39,261 nucleotides of DNA, taken from the NCBI GenBank assembly GCA_016282415.1, contig JAEEKO010000073.1:1-39261 (forward strand), written 5' to 3'. A program made the position numbers and the translations under genes. Numbering within the stretch: position 1 is the stretch's first letter; every line of letters begins with the position of its first letter. The notes under the pieces are model-generated. The model saw only the letters and a program-made list of their open reading frames with translations, ran no database searches and was not told the DNA's origin. Below, piece by piece: positions 1-7,477 of this stretch. This DNA is from Caryophanales bacterium. GTDB taxonomy: Bacteria; Bacillota_I; Bacilli_A; RF39; UBA660.

Positions 1-864
1 GTTGAAATATTAAAACATTGGATGCCAGTTGAGTTATATGTGGGAGGTCCGGAACATGCTGTCGGTCATCTCATTTCTTCTCGTATTTGGAATAATTACT
101 TATATGATAAAGGATTATCTCCAGTAAAAGAACCGTTTAAAAAATTAGTTCATCAAGGAATGATTTTAGGATCTAATGGTATTAAAATGGGTAAACGTTT
201 CCCAGAATATGTTGTTAATCCATCTGATGTTGTTAGAGATTATGGTGCTGATACCTTAAGACTTTATGAAATGTTTATGGGGCCACTTGAAGCTTCTAAG
301 CCTTGGTCAAATCAAGGTGTTGAAGGTGCTCGAAAATTCCTTGATCGTGTATGGCGTTTAATAATTGAAGATAATAAAATTAGTGAAGAAGTAAATAAAA
401 ACTTAGAAGTGCCATATAATAAAATGGTTAAGAAAGTTACTAATGATTTTGAAGCATTATCATTTAATACTGCTATTTCTGAAATGATGGTATTTATTAA
501 TGCTTGTTATAAAGAAGAAGTATTAACTAAATCATATATTGAAGGTTTTGTTAAATTATTAAATCCAATTTGTCCACATATTACTGAAGAAATGTGGGAA
601 AAATTAGGACACAATAATACCATTGCTTATGAATCATGGCCAACATATGATGAAGCTAAAACCGTTGATGATGAAATCGAAATTGGGGTTCAAGTTAATG
701 GTAAATTAAGAGCTACTATTAAAGTAAGCGTTGATGAAGCTGAAGAATCATTAAAGGAAAAAGCTCTTTCTGAAGAAAACGTTAAGAAGTTTACCGAAGG
801 TAAAGAAATATTAAAAGTTATTGCTATTAAAGGTAAGATTGTTAATATAGTTGTAAAAGGTTAG
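1..864 (+). CDS. leuS: Leucyl-tRNA synthetase, C-terminal part (5' end outside window)
   Basis: The reading frame is open from base 1, so only the last 287 codons are present. LeuRS charges tRNA-Leu in the cytoplasm. The fragment starts in the catalytic domain (MPVELYVGGPEHAVGHL, typical of LeuRS), passes the second class I signature region and continues through the anticodon-binding domain (GVEGARKFLDRVWRL) to the small C-terminal domain. The usual KMSKS loop reads KMGKR (bases 184-198) followed by FPEYVVNP, so the Ser is replaced by Gly. The rest of the region is well conserved, so I read this as a lineage variant. A terminator follows at once, so this closes a transcription unit. Confidence 0.96.
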   Translation, partial: VEILKHWMPVELYVGGPEHAVGHLISSRIWNNYLYDKGLSPVKEPFKKLVHQGMILGSNGIKMGKRFPEYVVNPSDVVRDYGADTLRLYEMFMGPLEASKPWSNQGVEGARKFLDRVWRLIIEDNKISEEVNKNLEVPYNKMVKKVTNDFEALSFNTAISEMMVFINACYKEEVLTKSYIEGFVKLLNPICPHITEEMWEKLGHNNTIAYESWPTYDEAKTVDDEIEIGVQVNGKLRATIKVSVDEAEESLKEKALSEENVKKFTEGKEILKVIAIKGKIVNIVVKG

Positions 865-885
865 TAGAAATACTAATCTTTTTTT
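860..885 (+). terminator. Rho-independent terminator of leuS
   Basis: GTTAGTA and TACTAAT pair around a GAAA tetraloop, starting inside the leuS stop codon and followed by a T-run. The T-run merges into the TTGACA -35-like box of the next gene. Confidence 0.85.
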
Positions 886-928
886 GACAATTTTTTTATT
901 AAGTCTTTTTTATAATAAATTCGGTGAT
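884..928 (+). promoter_or_regulatory. Promoter of the Cse60-like gene fused to its Shine-Dalgarno
   Basis: TTGACA at 884-889 and TATAAT at 911-916 are 21 bases apart, too far for a plain sigma-A promoter. GGTGAT at 923-928 starts 6 bases after the -10, so the expected +1 is its first G. The same geometry recurs upstream of spoIIGA and sirA. TTTGACA is the complement of TGTCAAA, one mismatch from the Spo0A box TGTCGAA. Spo0A control is inference. Confidence 0.5.
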
Positions 929-932
929 TAAA

Positions 933-1109
933 GTGAAGGTAAAACTGTTTGATGAATCCGATGAAATTGATTTACAAAACGCAATAAATTCGTTTTTAAA
1001 TAGTGGAACTTATGATATAATTGATATTAGGTATCAAGTTGCTATATCAATGACGCATGAAGAACAAATTTATTGTTTTTCAGCGATGGTGATATATCAT
1101 GAAGGTTGA
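933..1109 (+). CDS. Cse60-like small sporulation protein
   Basis: A 58-residue soluble protein that matches the Spore_Cse60 family as I know it: an N-terminal MKVKLFDE strand, an acidic helix, then DIRYQVA and the ending IYCFSAMVIY. In B. subtilis Cse60 is a small acid-soluble protein made under sigma-E; its exact role is unknown. I chose GTG at 933 because GGTGAT (923-928) lies 4 bases upstream. An in-frame GTG at 924 would overlap that Shine-Dalgarno. The stop overlaps the start of the murJ-type gene, so the two are translationally coupled. Confidence 0.72.
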   Translation: MKVKLFDESDEIDLQNAINSFLNSGTYDIIDIRYQVAISMTHEEQIYCFSAMVIYHEG

Positions 1110-2757
1110 GTGGTTTAAAGTGAAAAAAAGTAGTTTTGTTGAAGGAACTATTATTGCAACATTAGCAATTGTTTTTACTAAATTATTAGGAATGTTATAT
1201 GTTATACCATTTTATGCAACTGTTGGTAAAATGGGTGGTGCTTTATATGCTTATGCTTATAACATTTATATTATTTTCTTAGATATTTCAACAGCCGGTA
1301 TTCCAACTGCAATGAGTAAGATTATTAATGAATATGATACTTTAAAATATAAAGACGCTAAATATCGAGCTTTTAAAATTGGTCGAAATATTATTCTTAT
1401 TATTTCCTTAATTGCCTTTTTAGTATTAATGATATTTGCACCATTAATTGCTAAAATGTTAATTGGTGATATGAAGGGTGGAAATTCAATTAGTGATGTA
1501 GCATTTACGATTCGTGCTGTTGCATTTGCGTTATTAGTTATTCCGTTCCTTGCTGTATCAAAAGGTTATTTACAGGGTCATAAAGTTATTAATATATCTT
1601 CAGTAAGTCAAGTAATTGAACAAATTGTTAGAATTGCGGTAATCTTAGTTGGTAGTTATGTTGTTTATAAAGTATTAGGATTACCACTTAAATATGCTAT
1701 TGGACTTGCTGTATCCGGTGCTTTCTTTGGTGGATTATTTGCGTACTTATATGTCTTTGTTAAGATGAAAGTTAATAAAAAACAATTAGATTTAACTGGT
1801 AATTTAACGAAAGATGATATTAGTAATAAGGAAATTGTTAAAAAGATTTTTAATTATGCCATTCCATTTATAATTATTAGTGCTTGCATGAGTATCTATA
1901 ATTTTGTGAATATGGTCTTTATTAATCGTACTTTAGCTTATTTAAATTATGATGCGAAGACAGTTGAGTATATTACGACATCAATTACCACATGGGCACC
2001 AAAGATTAGTATGATTATTACTTCTTTAGCAATGGGTATGACAATTAGTTTAATTCCAAATATTGTTGAAGCCTTTACATTAAAAAAATGGGATTTAGTT
2101 AATGAAAGATTTAATAAAGCCTTACAAATTATTATTTTTGTTAGTTTACCAGCATGTGTTGGAATTATGTTGCTAGCTAGACCGGTATGGACTATTTTCT
2201 ATGGAAGAGATGTTTTAGGATATCATATATTAACCGTTTGTATTATCGTACCATTAATTCAAAATGTATTTATGATTACCCAATCAACTTTACAAAGTTT
2301 AAACAAATTTAAAGCAGTTTATATTAGTACTATTTTAGGTTTAATACTAAATGCTTCTTTAGATATACCATTAATGATATTATTTGATAAGTTTGGATTA
2401 GCTTATGTTGGTGCTACAATTGCTACCATTGTTGGTTATAGTTTATCAATTGTAATTGCTCTTACTTTATTAAAGAAGGAACATCAACTACATTATGGTG
2501 CTACTTTCAAAATGACTTTAAAAACATTAATACCATTAGTTATTATGATTGCAACTGTAGTCGGATTAAAATTAGTTATTCCATATGTTGATGGTAAGTT
2601 ATATATAATTGGATATATTGCGGTTATTAGTGTTACGGGAGCATTAGTATATTTATTTGTTAGTTATAAAATGGGTATTTTAGAAAGTGCTTTTGGTAAA
2701 GAATACTTAAATAGAATCATGAAAAAACTTACCTTTGGTAAGCTTCAAATTAAATAA
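1099..2757 (+). CDS. murJ: MurJ/SpoVB-family lipid flippase (YtgP-like)
   Basis: A 552-residue polytopic membrane protein of the polysaccharide-transporter/MOP superfamily, with about 14 hydrophobic segments. The N-terminus (EGTIIATLAIVFTKLLGMLY, then GALYAYAYNIY and DISTAGIPTAMSKI) is typical of Firmicute YtgP/MurJ and SpoVB proteins, which move lipid-linked cell-wall precursors across the membrane. Which of these two it is cannot be settled here. The class B PBP and SEDS genes in the window support a lipid II role; SpoVB is the alternative given the Cse60-like neighbour. The start overlaps the upstream stop and has GGTGAT at 1088-1093. Confidence 0.85.
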   Translation: MKVEWFKVKKSSFVEGTIIATLAIVFTKLLGMLYVIPFYATVGKMGGALYAYAYNIYIIFLDISTAGIPTAMSKIINEYDTLKYKDAKYRAFKIGRNIILIISLIAFLVLMIFAPLIAKMLIGDMKGGNSISDVAFTIRAVAFALLVIPFLAVSKGYLQGHKVINISSVSQVIEQIVRIAVILVGSYVVYKVLGLPLKYAIGLAVSGAFFGGLFAYLYVFVKMKVNKKQLDLTGNLTKDDISNKEIVKKIFNYAIPFIIISACMSIYNFVNMVFINRTLAYLNYDAKTVEYITTSITTWAPKISMIITSLAMGMTISLIPNIVEAFTLKKWDLVNERFNKALQIIIFVSLPACVGIMLLARPVWTIFYGRDVLGYHILTVCIIVPLIQNVFMITQSTLQSLNKFKAVYISTILGLILNASLDIPLMILFDKFGLAYVGATIATIVGYSLSIVIALTLLKKEHQLHYGATFKMTLKTLIPLVIMIATVVGLKLVIPYVDGKLYIIGYIAVISVTGALVYLFVSYKMGILESAFGKEYLNRIMKKLTFGKLQIK

Positions 2758-3043
2758 TATACATATTATTAGAATCATCATCGGTATTAGAATAAAGCGT
2801 TGATGATTCTAATTTATTTATGCGTTCATTTAAGCGAGTGATGCTACGTTCGATTTTAGCAAATCTTGCTTCATAGTCAGAATACATATTATCATTATTA
2901 GGAGCCATATTAGGAATTATGTTAGGGTTAGGATAGTTTCCTTGATAAAAGTTGTTTGCTTCATTAAAACCATAACTATATGGGTTTGCAAAACTAGTCA
3001 TTTGATTATTAGATTGACTAAAGAAGCTATTACGATTTTTCAT
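2750..3043 (-). CDS. Small Asn/Tyr-rich protein with C-terminal coiled coil
   Basis: A 97-residue protein of unknown function. Residues 1-55 are rich in Asn, Tyr, Pro and Met (low complexity). Residues 58-82 form an amphipathic helix (EARFAKIERSITRLNERINK) that should make a coiled coil. An acidic tail follows. The start at 3043 has a full AGGAGGT six bases upstream. Genes of this composition are often spore-coat or surface proteins in Firmicutes, but I do not recognise a family. It is convergent with the flippase gene, overlapping it by 8 bases, and divergent from trmB. Confidence 0.7.
   Translation of the reverse strand: MKNRNSFFSQSNNQMTSFANPYSYGFNEANNFYQGNYPNPNIIPNMAPNNDNMYSDYEARFAKIERSITRLNERINKLESSTLYSNTDDDSNNMYII
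2768..2813. terminator. 13-bp perfect stem inside a coding end, possible murJ terminator
   Basis: Bases 2768-2780 are perfectly complementary to 2801-2813, with a 20-base loop, and ATTTATTTAT follows on the plus strand. The structure lies wholly within the 3' coding end of the minus-strand gene and just past the murJ stop. No other terminator serves murJ. The T-tract is weak. Confidence 0.45.
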
Positions 3044-3095
3044 GACTCTACCTCCTAATATTAAAATATGATAAATCAATAAAGAGGTGAATTAA

Positions 3096-3722
3096 ATGCG
3101 CTTAAGAAATTTAAAAAATAATAGTGAATTAATCAATAATTGCAACTTTTTAGTTAAAAGTCCTGATGAATATAAAGGCAAATGGAAAGAAAATTTTGTC
3201 AATAGTGAAAATCCAATTCATTTAGAAATTGGTATGGGTAAGGGTAAGTTCATTTATGAAATGGCTAAGAAATATCCAAATATTAATTTTATTGGACTAG
3301 AAAAATATGATAACGTTATGGCTCGAGCAATTAAAAAAATGCCTGAGATGTTACCTAATTTACTTTTAATTAATACGGATGCTTTAAATATAGCTAGTAT
3401 TTTTGATCATGAAATTAGTACGGTTTATTTAAACTTTTCAGATCCATGGCCTAAGAAAAGACATGCTAATCGTCGCTTAACTAGTGAAACTTTTTTAGCA
3501 ATTTATGATCATATTTTTAAAGACGAAAATATTATTATTCAAAAAACGGATAATATTCTATTATTTGGTTATTCTTTACAAAGTTTAAGCATGTATGGTT
3601 ATAAGTTCAAAGAAGTAACCTTGGATTTAGCAAATACCGATATTCCTAATGTAACTACGGAATATGAAGAAAAGTTTATGAATGAAGGAACTAAAATAAA
3701 TTATTTATATGCTATTAAATAG
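3096..3722 (+). CDS. trmB: tRNA (guanine-46-N7) methyltransferase
   Basis: A 208-residue class I SAM-dependent methyltransferase that makes m7G46 in the tRNA variable loop. The SAM-binding motif LEIGMGKGKFIYEMA is at residues 43-57. The TrmB signature FSDPWPKKRH is at 114-123. The C-terminal TTEYEEKF motif is also present. Length matches the bacterial family (about 210). The Shine-Dalgarno AGAGGTGA sits before the ATG. The gene is divergent from the small Asn/Tyr-rich gene, with only 52 bases between them. Confidence 0.95.
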   Translation: MRLRNLKNNSELINNCNFLVKSPDEYKGKWKENFVNSENPIHLEIGMGKGKFIYEMAKKYPNINFIGLEKYDNVMARAIKKMPEMLPNLLLINTDALNIASIFDHEISTVYLNFSDPWPKKRHANRRLTSETFLAIYDHIFKDENIIIQKTDNILLFGYSLQSLSMYGYKFKEVTLDLANTDIPNVTTEYEEKFMNEGTKINYLYAIK

Positions 3723-3727
3723 ATTTA

Positions 3728-3736
3728 TGGTATAAT
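3728..3736 (+). promoter_or_regulatory. Extended -10 promoter of the lipoprotein gene
   Basis: TGGTATAAT begins 5 bases after the trmB stop. It has the extended -10 TGN element and no convincing -35 box. GAGGT precedes the ATG at 3756. Confidence 0.55.
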
Positions 3737-3755
3737 TTTTAGTAGAGGTTATAGT

Positions 3756-4391
3756 ATGAAAATAAGAAAAATATTACTAATTGTGATTAGTATCTTATTG
3801 GTTAGTGGTTGTTCAACTGTTAATCGTATGAGTTACCAAGAAATAATTAATAAAACTAAGAGCAGTAATAGTTTATCAAATGTAACAAGACGTGGTTATA
3901 AATATTACATTCCAAAGGGAATTAAATTAATTAACAACAAAGATTTTAATGAGATCTTAATGGATCAAGATAATGTCTATTATTTATATGTTGATGTTGT
4001 AAGTTATTACAATAATGTAAAATTTGATTATAAAATTAATAAGAATGCTTACTATAGTCAAAAATTAGATAATGGTTATTTAGAGATTAACAAAACCGAA
4101 GATAACAAATATCTCATTGAAATTATGGATAATTATGCTAAAATAGAAGTAATAGTTAATGAAAAAAATATTAAGAAAGCATTAACGTATAGTAATATTT
4201 TAATATCATCTGTTGATTATAAATATGACGTTTTAGATAACATGATGAAAGATGATTCATTTAATACATCAGAAATCGAATTTAATATCTTTAAAACGGT
4301 AGCTAGTGATTCTGATTTTGCAACATATGAAGAACAATATGGTCAATATAATGAAAATGATGATGTTAAAGATAGTGATTTAATAGAATAG
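3756..4391 (+). CDS. Lipoprotein of unknown function
   Basis: A 211-residue exported lipoprotein. MKIRK, a hydrophobic stretch and the lipobox LVSGC (Cys19) form a type II signal peptide, to be processed by the LspA encoded at 10.8 kb. The mature part is rich in Asn, Tyr and Lys with an acidic C-terminus (NENDDVKDSDLIE). I do not recognise a domain. It starts a run of envelope-related genes (lipoprotein, acidic protein, ytxG-like, ytxH) with short gaps and a single plausible promoter, so they are probably co-transcribed. Confidence 0.8.
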   Translation: MKIRKILLIVISILLVSGCSTVNRMSYQEIINKTKSSNSLSNVTRRGYKYYIPKGIKLINNKDFNEILMDQDNVYYLYVDVVSYYNNVKFDYKINKNAYYSQKLDNGYLEINKTEDNKYLIEIMDNYAKIEVIVNEKNIKKALTYSNILISSVDYKYDVLDNMMKDDSFNTSEIEFNIFKTVASDSDFATYEEQYGQYNENDDVKDSDLIE

Positions 4392-4401
4392 GATTGGTGT
4401 T

Positions 4402-5451
4402 ATGAAACTATTAGATAAATTAAAAGATATCTTATTTGATGAAGAAGAGGAAGAAGTAGAAGAAAACGTTGTTCCTAAAAAAGTTATTAAACATGAGGTA
4501 TCTGAAAAAGTTGAAAAGGTTGAAGAAAAAGTTGAAGAAGAAAAACCCGTTGATAATAATATCAATTTAGAAAATACTTTTAAATTTCCATTATTTGATG
4601 AACAAGAATTTGAAAGTACTAAACCTAAATCTATTCTTGAACCTAAGAAAAACTTTGGGTTAGATGAAATTGAAACTTATCGTAGCGAATTTCATCGTGA
4701 AGAGAAAAAGCCAATTAAGGAATTAAATGTTGAACCTGATTATGATGCGTTCTTAAGTGAAAAGCCAAAGGAAAAAGGTGTATTTAAACCATCACCAATT
4801 ATTTCACCAGTATATGGTATTTTAAATAAGAATTATGATAAAGATTCAATTCAAGATATTGGGGAATTAAATACAACAACTTTACCATCTAGTAAACCTA
4901 AAACTTTAAATGTAGATGATGTTCGTAAGAAAGCGTTTGGACAATTAGATAGTGAAATTAAATCAATTGAAGAATTAAATCCTACTAAAGTTACAATTAC
5001 AGAGATTATTACTAACCCAGATAATGATGATGATCGTATTCCAGATGTTTCGGATACGATGGAATTAAAACAAACTTTAACGGGGATTAGAGAAAACTTA
5101 GAAAACATTAGTGGTAAGATGGCAGATATTGAAACTAAGGTTGATAATCATTTTGAAACTGAAGATGAATTAGATAAGCCAAGAAATGCTGTTGAATTAT
5201 TAAATCAAATCGAAGATGAATTAGATAAAACATTAGAATTAAGAAAACAAGATTTAGAAGAAATTAAAGATGATTATCTAGATGATTTTGAAGATGTTAA
5301 ATATGATGATGTTGATGAAGTAGAAGATGCAATCGAAGAAAAAGTTGCTGATGAACCATCAAAAAATGATACTGATAATAGTGATGAATTATTTAATTTA
5401 ATCGATGCAATGTATGATAATACTGAAGATACAACTGATGAAACAGAATAA
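4402..5451 (+). CDS. Highly acidic, mostly disordered protein
   Basis: A 349-residue soluble protein of unknown function. Residues 1-12 form a short amphipathic helix (MKLLDKLKDILF), followed by Glu/Lys runs. An ordered-looking island near residues 130-150 contains FKPSPIISPVYGIL and NKNYDK. Residues 215-260 and 265-300 look like coiled coil. The C-terminus is Asp/Glu-rich. The Pro-Ile-Ser-Pro-Val-Tyr-Gly island stands out and may be a peptide docking motif, perhaps for cell division or envelope assembly; that is inference. The gene lies 10 bases after the lipoprotein and 22 before the ytxG-like gene. Confidence 0.72.
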   Translation: MKLLDKLKDILFDEEEEEVEENVVPKKVIKHEVSEKVEKVEEKVEEEKPVDNNINLENTFKFPLFDEQEFESTKPKSILEPKKNFGLDEIETYRSEFHREEKKPIKELNVEPDYDAFLSEKPKEKGVFKPSPIISPVYGILNKNYDKDSIQDIGELNTTTLPSSKPKTLNVDDVRKKAFGQLDSEIKSIEELNPTKVTITEIITNPDNDDDRIPDVSDTMELKQTLTGIRENLENISGKMADIETKVDNHFETEDELDKPRNAVELLNQIEDELDKTLELRKQDLEEIKDDYLDDFEDVKYDDVDEVEDAIEEKVADEPSKNDTDNSDELFNLIDAMYDNTEDTTDETE

Positions 5452-5473
5452 TTAATTAGAAAAGAGGATAAAA

Positions 5474-5782
5474 ATGGAAACACTACAAAACATATTACCA
5501 ATAATTATTGATTTTTTAATAATAATTATCTTAATAGTTGGCATAATATTAGGTATAAGAGCAATTATTACCATCGGTAAAGTTGATAAGATTGTTGATG
5601 ATGTTAATGATAAAGTTGAATCATTAAATGGATTCTTTTCAGTACTTGATTTTATAACTGATCGTATGTCATCAATTAGTGATATTTTCTTCGACGGAAT
5701 ATCAAGTTTGTTTGGTGGTTTTGTTGCTTCTCGAATTCGTCATCAAAAGAGAAAGGATGATCAAGAAGATGAAGAAGAGTAG
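5474..5782 (+). CDS. YtxG-like membrane protein (DUF948 type)
   Basis: A 102-residue protein with one N-terminal membrane segment (about residues 8-33), a short helical region (KVDKIVDDVNDKVESLNGFF) and a charged C-terminus. This matches the build of DUF948/YtxG general-stress proteins, and the next gene is a clear YtxH, as in the B. subtilis ytxGHJ operon. The role of the family is not established; envelope stress is the usual association. The assignment rests on architecture and neighbour. It overlaps ytxH by 14 bases. The Shine-Dalgarno is AAAGAGGAT. Confidence 0.65.
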   Translation: METLQNILPIIIDFLIIIILIVGIILGIRAIITIGKVDKIVDDVNDKVESLNGFFSVLDFITDRMSSISDIFFDGISSLFGGFVASRIRHQKRKDDQEDEEE

Positions 5783-6251
5783 TGGTTGGGGCAAATTCTT
5801 TTTAGGAGCTGCCGTTGGTGCTGGGTTGGCCCTTTTATTCGCACCACAAAGTGGTAAAGAAACCAGAGCAATGTTATGGAATAAAATGGTATACCTAAAG
5901 AAAAAACTTGAAGAAATTGAACCTGAAGATGTTAAGAATAAAGCTATTGAAATAATGGATGATATTAAAACAACCTTAAGAGATTTAGATAAAGAAAAAG
6001 TAAAAGAAATAATTCAAGAAAAAAGCTTATATGCAATTGCTAAAGCTGATGAATTAATTACGCTTGCTAAAGAAAAAGGAACACCTGTGTTCCAAAAAGC
6101 AGCATATGATATTAAAGATAAAACTAGTGATGTATTAAAAGATGTTGCTAATAAATTAGATGAATCTAATGAAAAATCACCAGTTAAAAAAATTGCGACT
6201 AAGAAAACTACAACTAAGAAAGCAGTTAAGAAAAATGCAAGAACAGCCTAA
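5769..6251 (+). CDS. ytxH: YtxH-family general stress protein
   Basis: A 160-residue protein. The N-terminus WGKFFLGAAVGAGLALLFAP followed by QSGKETR is the diagnostic YtxH motif: a glycine-zipper membrane segment and then a helical domain. Residues 35-140 are helical and charged. The C-terminal 20 residues are a Lys/Thr/Ala tail (KKIATKKTTTKKAVKK), histone-like and unusual for the family. I chose ATG 5769 because it gives the family N-terminus and follows AAAGGATGAT. Upstream in-frame ATGs would add unrelated sequence. It overlaps both neighbours (14 and 17 bases), indicating coupled translation. Confidence 0.88.
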   Translation: MKKSSGWGKFFLGAAVGAGLALLFAPQSGKETRAMLWNKMVYLKKKLEEIEPEDVKNKAIEIMDDIKTTLRDLDKEKVKEIIQEKSLYAIAKADELITLAKEKGTPVFQKAAYDIKDKTSDVLKDVANKLDESNEKSPVKKIATKKTTTKKAVKKNARTA

Positions 6252-6552
6252 GAATTTCACAATGATTGATGAAGGCTTTACTTGCTTAGTATGTGGTAAG
6301 GAAGTTAAACCATTAAATTATTCAGCACGTGATCATTGCCCATATTGTTTATGTTCGTTACATGTTGATGTTAATCCTGGTGATCGTGCTTCCAATTGTC
6401 ATGGTATCTTAGAACCAATTGATATTGAAAAATATAAAGATACTTATAAAATAATTTATCGATGTAATAAATGTGGTTATCTTCATAAAAATAAAATTGC
6501 TAATGATGATAACTTTGATAAAATTTTAGAAATTATGAAAAGCAAAACATAA
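6235..6552 (+). CDS. RNHCP-domain zinc protein
   Basis: A 105-residue protein with two zinc-binding Cys pairs: FTCLVCGKEV near residues 15-24 and CNKCGY near 79-84. The central RDHCPYCLCSLHVD and NPGDRAS segments match the RNHCP family (normally RNHCPYCL; here Arg-Asp-His-Cys-Pro). Function is unknown; the fold suggests a ribosome- or nucleic-acid-associated zinc ribbon. The start at 6235 keeps the conserved FTMIDEGFTC segment. Its Shine-Dalgarno is weak, so expression probably depends on coupling to ytxH, which it overlaps by 17 bases. It ends in a strong terminator. Confidence 0.85.
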   Translation: MQEQPKNFTMIDEGFTCLVCGKEVKPLNYSARDHCPYCLCSLHVDVNPGDRASNCHGILEPIDIEKYKDTYKIIYRCNKCGYLHKNKIANDDNFDKILEIMKSKT

Positions 6553-6571
6553 TAAATGGTTTTGCTTTTTT
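6538..6571 (+). terminator. Terminator of the lipoprotein-ytxH-RNHCP run
   Basis: An 11-bp stem, AAAAGCAAAAC pairing with GTTTTGCTTTT, has a 10-base loop and a T-tail. It overlaps the end of the RNHCP gene. Confidence 0.85.
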
Positions 6572-6586
6572 ATTGCTAAAATAATG

Positions 6587-6685
6587 TTATATGGCGGAGT
6601 TCATTGTAGTTAAATTAAATTTCCTGCTACTTATTCTGAAGCAACTTATGTTGGTACAAGATTAATTATTCATGAATCATTAATC
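6587..6685 (+). pseudogene. Possible decayed 3' gene remnant
   Basis: No intact gene lies between 6553 and 6739. One frame reads LYGGVHCS, a stop (6611-6613), then IKFPATYSEATYVGTRLIIH. The GG start and the YVGTRLI ending resemble the C-terminus of formylglycine-enzyme/SUMF1-like lectin folds (GGSW ... GFRL). A terminator follows at once, as expected at a gene end. This is a weak reading. A small RNA ending at the same terminator is the alternative. Confidence 0.2.
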
Positions 6686-6692
6686 TTTTTTT
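6658..6692 (+). terminator. Terminator upstream of spoIIGA
   Basis: AAGATTAAT pairs with ATTAATCTT, with a further self-complementary ATTCATGAAT in the loop, and is followed by a run of eight T that runs into TTGACA. It has no intact gene in front of it. Confidence 0.75.
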
Positions 6693-6736
6693 TGACATAA
6701 TTTTTAATCTTTATTAGATAAGATATACATGGTGAT
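6692..6736 (+). promoter_or_regulatory. spoIIGA promoter with 21-base spacer
   Basis: TTGACA (6692-6697) and TAAGAT (6719-6724) are 21 bases apart. GGTGAT (6731-6736) begins 6 bases after the -10 and 39 bases after the start of TTGACA, exactly as at the Cse60-like gene. The B. subtilis spoIIG promoter also has an over-long (22-base) spacer and is activated by Spo0A-P. TTTGACA is close to a reverse-oriented Spo0A box. Confidence 0.5.
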
Positions 6737-6739
6737 CTT

Positions 6740-7477
6740 ATGTATATCGAGTTAATCATTATATTAAACTATCTTTTTGATTTTATCTTATTATTTAGTG
6801 TAAATATGGTTTTAAAAAATAATATTTCATTAACTAGATTGAGTATTGGGGCCTTATCAGGAATCTTAACAATACCATTTATTTTTTTAAAAATACCTTA
6901 TTATATAACCATTGTTATTCGATTGTTATATGGTTTAGTTATGGTTATTGTTACTTTTAAATATAAGAATATTATTTATACAATTAAGAACTTGTTGTAT
7001 TTATATATGATTTCTACCATTATTGGTGGCTTTTTATACTATTTAAGCATCGAAATTAGTTATCAGGTATTCTTAATCGTTTTAGTACCTTTTTATCTTT
7101 ATTTGGTTTATTTTATGATTAAAAAAGAAGAACGTATACGATCTTATTCTTATAATGTTAAAGTAGCAATAAATAATAATGAAATTGCTTTAAAAGGTTA
7201 TTTAGATACTGGTAATGCGGTTAAAGATTATTTATTAAATAATAAAGTTATCATTGTTTCCAATGATGTTATTAGTAAATATTTAAATAATAATATTTTT
7301 TATTACTTAAATATTAAAACGGTCAGTGGTGAAGAGTTACTACGGTGTTATAAGGTTAATAAAGTAGAGATTAATAATAAAGTAATTAATAAATGTGTTG
7401 TGGGAGTTTCATCTCATTTTGACCATAATACCTTTGATGTATTAATACCATATTACTTAGAGGAGGATATATGTTAA
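6740..7477 (+). CDS. spoIIGA: SpoIIGA, pro-sigma-E processing aspartic protease
   Basis: A 245-residue protein. Residues 1-125 hold about five membrane segments. The C-terminal half is a retropepsin-like cytoplasmic domain with the catalytic motif DTGN (Asp156, in LKGYLDTGNAVKD). SpoIIGA sits in the sporulation septum and, when signalled by SpoIIR from the forespore, cuts the pro-peptide from pro-sigma-E. The gene overlaps its substrate gene by 7 bases, as expected for this pair. It is shorter than the B. subtilis protein (about 309 residues), mainly at the C-terminus. GGTGAT lies 3 bases before the ATG. Confidence 0.9.
   Translation: MYIELIIILNYLFDFILLFSVNMVLKNNISLTRLSIGALSGILTIPFIFLKIPYYITIVIRLLYGLVMVIVTFKYKNIIYTIKNLLYLYMISTIIGGFLYYLSIEISYQVFLIVLVPFYLYLVYFMIKKEERIRSYSYNVKVAINNNEIALKGYLDTGNAVKDYLLNNKVIIVSNDVISKYLNNNIFYYLNIKTVSGEELLRCYKVNKVEINNKVINKCVVGVSSHFDHNTFDVLIPYYLEEDIC

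Noticed and set aside
4380..5501. Ser-rich open frames on the minus strand opposite the acidic gene
   Set aside because: Antisense of GAA/GAT-rich codons; no Shine-Dalgarno or promoter, and the plus-strand gene is well signalled.
6591..6665. A 24-codon frame starting ATG GCG GAG
   Set aside because: No Shine-Dalgarno before the ATG and no conserved look; the remnant or small-RNA reading is no worse.
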